DNA of 64,000 bases from Bacteroidales bacterium UBA6267. GTDB taxonomy: Bacteria > Bacteroidota > Bacteroidia > Bacteroidales > UBA1556. Position numbers and translations under genes: made by a program. The notes under the pieces are model-generated. The model ran no database searches. It saw only the letters and a program-made list of their open reading frames with translations, and was not told the DNA's origin. The DNA is taken from assembly GCA_002440745.1 (NCBI GenBank), contig DJVB01000058.1, positions 59,431 through 123,430 of the forward strand, written 5' to 3'. Position 1 is the first letter of the stretch. Every line of letters begins with the position of its first letter. This document shows, in pieces, positions 61,557 to 64,000 of the stretch.

Positions 61557-62441
61557 ATGAAAGCTTATGTTTTTCCGGGTCAAGGAGCTCAGTTTGTGGG
61601 CATGGGAAAAGACCTTTACGATAATTTTAATGAGGCTCGTGATTTATTCAAAAAAGCGGATTCTTTATTGAAGTTTAAAATTACTGAACTGATGTTTAAT
61701 GGCACTGATGAGGATTTAAAGCGTACTGATGTTACTCAGCCTGCCATATTTCTACATTCGGTTATTTTGGCCAAAATGCTTGGTGAAAGTTTTCAGCCTG
61801 ATATGGTTGCCGGTCATTCGCTCGGCGAGTTTTCGGCATTGGTTGCTGCCGGTGCTTTAAGCTTTGAAGATGGTTTGCTTTTAGTTCAAAAGCGGGCTAA
61901 AGCCATGCAAACAGCTTGTGAATTACAACCCTCAACAATGGCTGCAATTGTAGGAGTTGAAGATAATGTAGTAGAATCGGTTTGCAAATCCATAAAAGAT
62001 ATCGTTGTGCCGGCCAACTATAACTGTCCGGGGCAGCTTGTTATAAGTGGCTCTGTTTCAGGTATTGATAAAGCTATTGAAGCATTGACCGAAAAAGGAG
62101 CAAAAAGAGCCATCAAGCTTATGGTTGGAGGAGCTTTTCATTCTCCTTTGATGGAGCCTGCACGAGTCGAACTTGAAAAAGCTATTCAGGAAACTAAATT
62201 TACTTCTCCGCGTTGCCCAATTTATCAGAATGTCAATGCTCAGGCAGTTAGCAATCCTGATATCATCAAATCGAATTTGATTTCGCAGTTGACTTCTCCG
62301 GTGCGCTGGACTCAGACAATGAAAAATATGTTGGCTGATGGAATGAATGAATATGTAGAAGTGGGGCCGGGTAATGTATTGCAAGGTTTGGTGCGAAAAG
62401 TTGACCGAAAAATTAACGCTTATAGCGCTGAAATTAAATAG
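61557..62441 (+). CDS. fabD: Malonyl-CoA:ACP transacylase
   Basis: Loads malonyl groups onto acyl carrier protein for fatty acid synthesis. The nucleophile is S88 in VAGHSLGEFSALVAAG, the arginine that holds the malonyl carboxylate is R113 in LLVQKRAKAM, and the catalytic histidine is H195 in GGAFHSPLME. The N-terminus is the usual YVFPGQGAQFVGMGKDL. 294 residues. No other fab genes are adjacent. It is closed by a strong terminator. Confidence 0.96.
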   Translation: MKAYVFPGQGAQFVGMGKDLYDNFNEARDLFKKADSLLKFKITELMFNGTDEDLKRTDVTQPAIFLHSVILAKMLGESFQPDMVAGHSLGEFSALVAAGALSFEDGLLLVQKRAKAMQTACELQPSTMAAIVGVEDNVVESVCKSIKDIVVPANYNCPGQLVISGSVSGIDKAIEALTEKGAKRAIKLMVGGAFHSPLMEPARVELEKAIQETKFTSPRCPIYQNVNAQAVSNPDIIKSNLISQLTSPVRWTQTMKNMLADGMNEYVEVGPGNVLQGLVRKVDRKINAYSAEIK

Positions 62442-62460
62442 ATTTTATCTGACTATCATA

Positions 62461-62494
62461 AAAACGCCTAAACAGAAATGCTTAGGCGTTTTTT
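62461..62494. terminator. Bidirectional terminator after fabD
   Basis: AAAACGCCTAA (62461-62471) pairs perfectly with TTAGGCGTTTT (62482-62492), with T-runs in both directions. It can end fabD and the convergent lipoprotein transcript. Confidence 0.92.
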
Positions 62495-62551
62495 GTATCA
62501 TTGTTCTCGATTTTCTTTAAATGATGGAGTATTTAAGTTATCAAAGTTTAA

Positions 62552-63067
62552 TTACTTCTTTTTATAATCGAAGGATAATTTACCGGGATGACCACAAGCA
62601 CAAGAAGAATCATTGGGATCGACGGCAGTAACTTTAATAATATAGTATGTCGAGCCGTTTTTAGCGATAATAATATCGGTTGCATTGGGATCAACATACA
62701 CTGTGGATACTTCGGTTCCTGAGTTATAAGCCGATATGACCTCTGCATCGGTGAAGCTGGTGTAATTAAAGTTTGGAGTTTTAACAAAGGTTGTTCCGTT
62801 ATTACTAACCCATTCTCCCGAAAAACTGCCTCCGGCATCATTCCCGCTGATTATCGACTGGGCATTGGCATCACCATCCTTTGCTACCGATACATCATTG
62901 GCTAAATCCCATGCGCAGTTTAATGTGCTGAGATAGTGATAAAAATACCCGGACTTGGTTTTTGTATAGGTATTGGTTGTTACCTCATCTTCAACCTTTT
63001 CATCACAAGATATTATTGTAATGAGTGCGAAGATTAGAAATAAAATCAGTTGTTTTTGTTGTTTCAT
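62552..63067 (-). CDS. Lipoprotein of unknown function
   Basis: A 171-residue lipoprotein: signal helix LILFLIFALITIISC with lipobox IISC, then an acidic spacer (DEKVEDEV). The body is beta-type and low in charge: SGYFYHYLSTLNCAWDLAND, FVKTPNFNYTSFTDAEVISA, YYIIKVTAVDPND. It has a late CACG pair and an earlier cysteine (LNCAW), so disulfides are possible. I do not recognise a family. It follows another lipoprotein gene by 34 bases and is probably co-transcribed with it; the transcript would end at the 62461-62494 terminator. Confidence 0.7.
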   Translation of the reverse strand: MKQQKQLILFLIFALITIISCDEKVEDEVTTNTYTKTKSGYFYHYLSTLNCAWDLANDVSVAKDGDANAQSIISGNDAGGSFSGEWVSNNGTTFVKTPNFNYTSFTDAEVISAYNSGTEVSTVYVDPNATDIIIAKNGSTYYIIKVTAVDPNDSSCACGHPGKLSFDYKKK

Positions 63068-63101
63068 ATTAATAAGTTTAAAAGATTTATAAAGTTTTAG
63101 G

Positions 63102-63851
63102 CTATCTGACTACCACTGAAAAAGTGCCATATCTTAGATTTTTTCTATTATCGTTAGGACCATTTTTAACATTTGGATTATTTGCATACTCAGGTCCACT
63201 ATAATCACGGTCAAAATACATAGCCATAGTAGTATCAAAGAAAACATGGTGCTTTTTAATAATATAAAAATTATTATCCTCATTTTTGTTTAACATCAAT
63301 CCCGGCCAATATTCTTCAAAGCAATCGGTATTACTTAGGGAATATGGTAGGTCAGAGCGATATTTATAATAAGCAAAATCAATAAGATAAAACACAAAAG
63401 TACCGGTATCTTGCGCAATAAACTTAAAACTGCCAAATACACTATCATTCTTCAAAAGGTATGTAAAAAGCTGATTATAATTGATAAAAACATCTGTTAA
63501 ATTACCAACGATACTAAAAGATTTAAAGGATGAAATGGCGCCGGTACTAGTTGTAGAATTCAGTTGAACAGTGTCCTTATCAATTTTTACAATTGAAAGA
63601 TTATGCTTAATGAAATCTTCAGGCAAGTAAATGTACTCTTCATAGAGCTCTTCTTTGAGTTTTCTGGGAAAAGCCACTTCTAGACTTACCGTATCTCCCA
63701 AGTGAATAGTGTCGCTTTTTGCATATAAGTTTATAGGAAAGGTAACCTGATGATAAACATAACAACTGTTTTTTGGATCACAGGAGGTGAAGATTATCGT
63801 CATTAGAATAATGCTGATAAGATATACGGTTTTTCGGGCTTTAGAATCCAT
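63102..63851 (-). CDS. Lipoprotein of unknown function
   Basis: A 249-residue lipoprotein: signal helix TVYLISIILMTIIFTSC with lipobox IFTSC, followed by DPKNSCYVYHQVTFPINLYA. The rest is beta-rich with one possible Ig-like strand pattern (LGDTVSLEVAF, GAISSFKSFSIVGNL, DTGTFVFYLIDFAYY). No family recognised. First gene of a two-lipoprotein unit near the right window edge; no promoter of the TAnnTTTG type is seen upstream within the window. Confidence 0.7.
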   Translation of the reverse strand: MDSKARKTVYLISIILMTIIFTSCDPKNSCYVYHQVTFPINLYAKSDTIHLGDTVSLEVAFPRKLKEELYEEYIYLPEDFIKHNLSIVKIDKDTVQLNSTTSTGAISSFKSFSIVGNLTDVFINYNQLFTYLLKNDSVFGSFKFIAQDTGTFVFYLIDFAYYKYRSDLPYSLSNTDCFEEYWPGLMLNKNEDNNFYIIKKHHVFFDTTMAMYFDRDYSGPEYANNPNVKNGPNDNRKNLRYGTFSVVVR

Positions 63852-63970
63852 AATCTATAGATTTGATTGATTTTTGAATAGTGAAAGTTGATGCCAGTGG
63901 TAATGAATATACCTTTTCTTTGAAAAACAATGAATGAAAGATTAAATTGAAATTTGGAGCAAATTTGCAA

Positions 63971-64000
63971 TTAATTGGAATCGACTGGAATCGACTGGAA
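63971..64000. repeat. Short tandem repeat running off the window edge
   Basis: TCGACTGGAA occurs twice in tandem (63981-63990, 63991-64000), preceded by a degenerate unit TTAATTGGAA (63971-63980). The array may continue beyond the window. Confidence 0.6.

Noticed and set aside
62058..62384. 108-residue minus-strand frame
   Set aside because: Shadow of fabD; Ser/Phe/His-rich translation typical of antisense.

Overview
The window is AT-rich chromosomal DNA of a Bacteroidota (Bacteroidetes) bacterium. The lineage is clear from type IX secretion (T9SS) C-terminal sorting domains of types A and B, a PorP/SprF-family protein, a Bacteroidota-type RNA polymerase omega subunit, DUF5683, DUF3276 (PUR-like) and DUF4835 proteins, the parA-parB-DUF5683-dapB-lepB and bamD-rpoZ-coaBC-DUF4835 gene orders, and repeated TTTG-N17..22-TAnnTTTG promoters. 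Shine-Dalgarno sequences are mostly absent, as is usual for the phylum. I see no rRNA or tRNA gene, no CRISPR array, no insertion sequence and no prophage; almost everything is ordinary core or lineage-typical genome.

Layout, left to right. 1-4.2 kb: the C-terminal half of uvrA (cut by the window edge), an orphan TAXI solute-binding protein, an RCK-type potassium channel and a TerB-like protein. 4.2-9.6 kb: a minus-strand operon running UPF0173 hydrolase, parA, parB, DUF5683, dapB, lepB. 9.7-17.9 kb: a PUR-like protein, a Cache-domain histidine kinase followed by a 1440-residue hybrid kinase (receiver, six PAS, GAF, kinase core, degenerate receiver), a voltage-gated-type channel with a zinc ribbon, and a rhomboid protease. 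17.9-25.2 kb: a three-gene T9SS operon (large SBBP/PKD/SprB-repeat secreted protein with type B sorting domain, SprF-like partner, TPR/PD40/OmpA protein). 25.2-25.9 kb: the longest non-coding stretch, holding a well-formed promoter and several hairpins that look like a small structured RNA. 25.9-30.5 kb: WbqC-like protein, SulP anion transporter, CAP-domain lipoprotein, proline dehydrogenase. 30.8-38.6 kb: prmC, exported C1 (aminopeptidase C type) peptidase, T9SS-secreted C10 peptidase, and the histidine-degradation pair hutI-ftcD. 38.6-43 kb: aroQ, a LacI regulator, a MscS channel overlapping a macro-domain gene, and ilvE preceded by a short Ile/Leu-rich reading frame. 43-46.3 kb: bamD-rpoZ-coaBC-DUF4835. 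46.4-55 kb: exported M16 peptidase, DUF2779 protein, BNR-repeat T9SS protein, a small lipoprotein and an outer-membrane-type protein. 55-64 kb: ung plus an Omp85-family protein, DUF308 membrane protein, LptF/LptG-type permease, DUF6973 protein, folE, BI-1 family protein, fabD and two lipoproteins of unknown function.

The genes are packed closely. Six convergent pairs abut or overlap at their 3' ends, and at least one intrinsic terminator lies inside the opposing coding sequence. The items most worth a second look are the putative non-coding RNA at 25.5 kb, the mirror-image face-to-face promoters between the DUF6973 gene and folE, the Ile/Leu-rich leader frame before ilvE, the embedded terminator at 33.2 kb, the near-leaderless LptF/G and rhomboid transcripts, and the DUF2779 protein with a degraded exonuclease half. 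I did not find a clearly new multi-gene system. Start-site changes relative to the longest reading frames were made from signal peptides, family N-termini and promoter positions.
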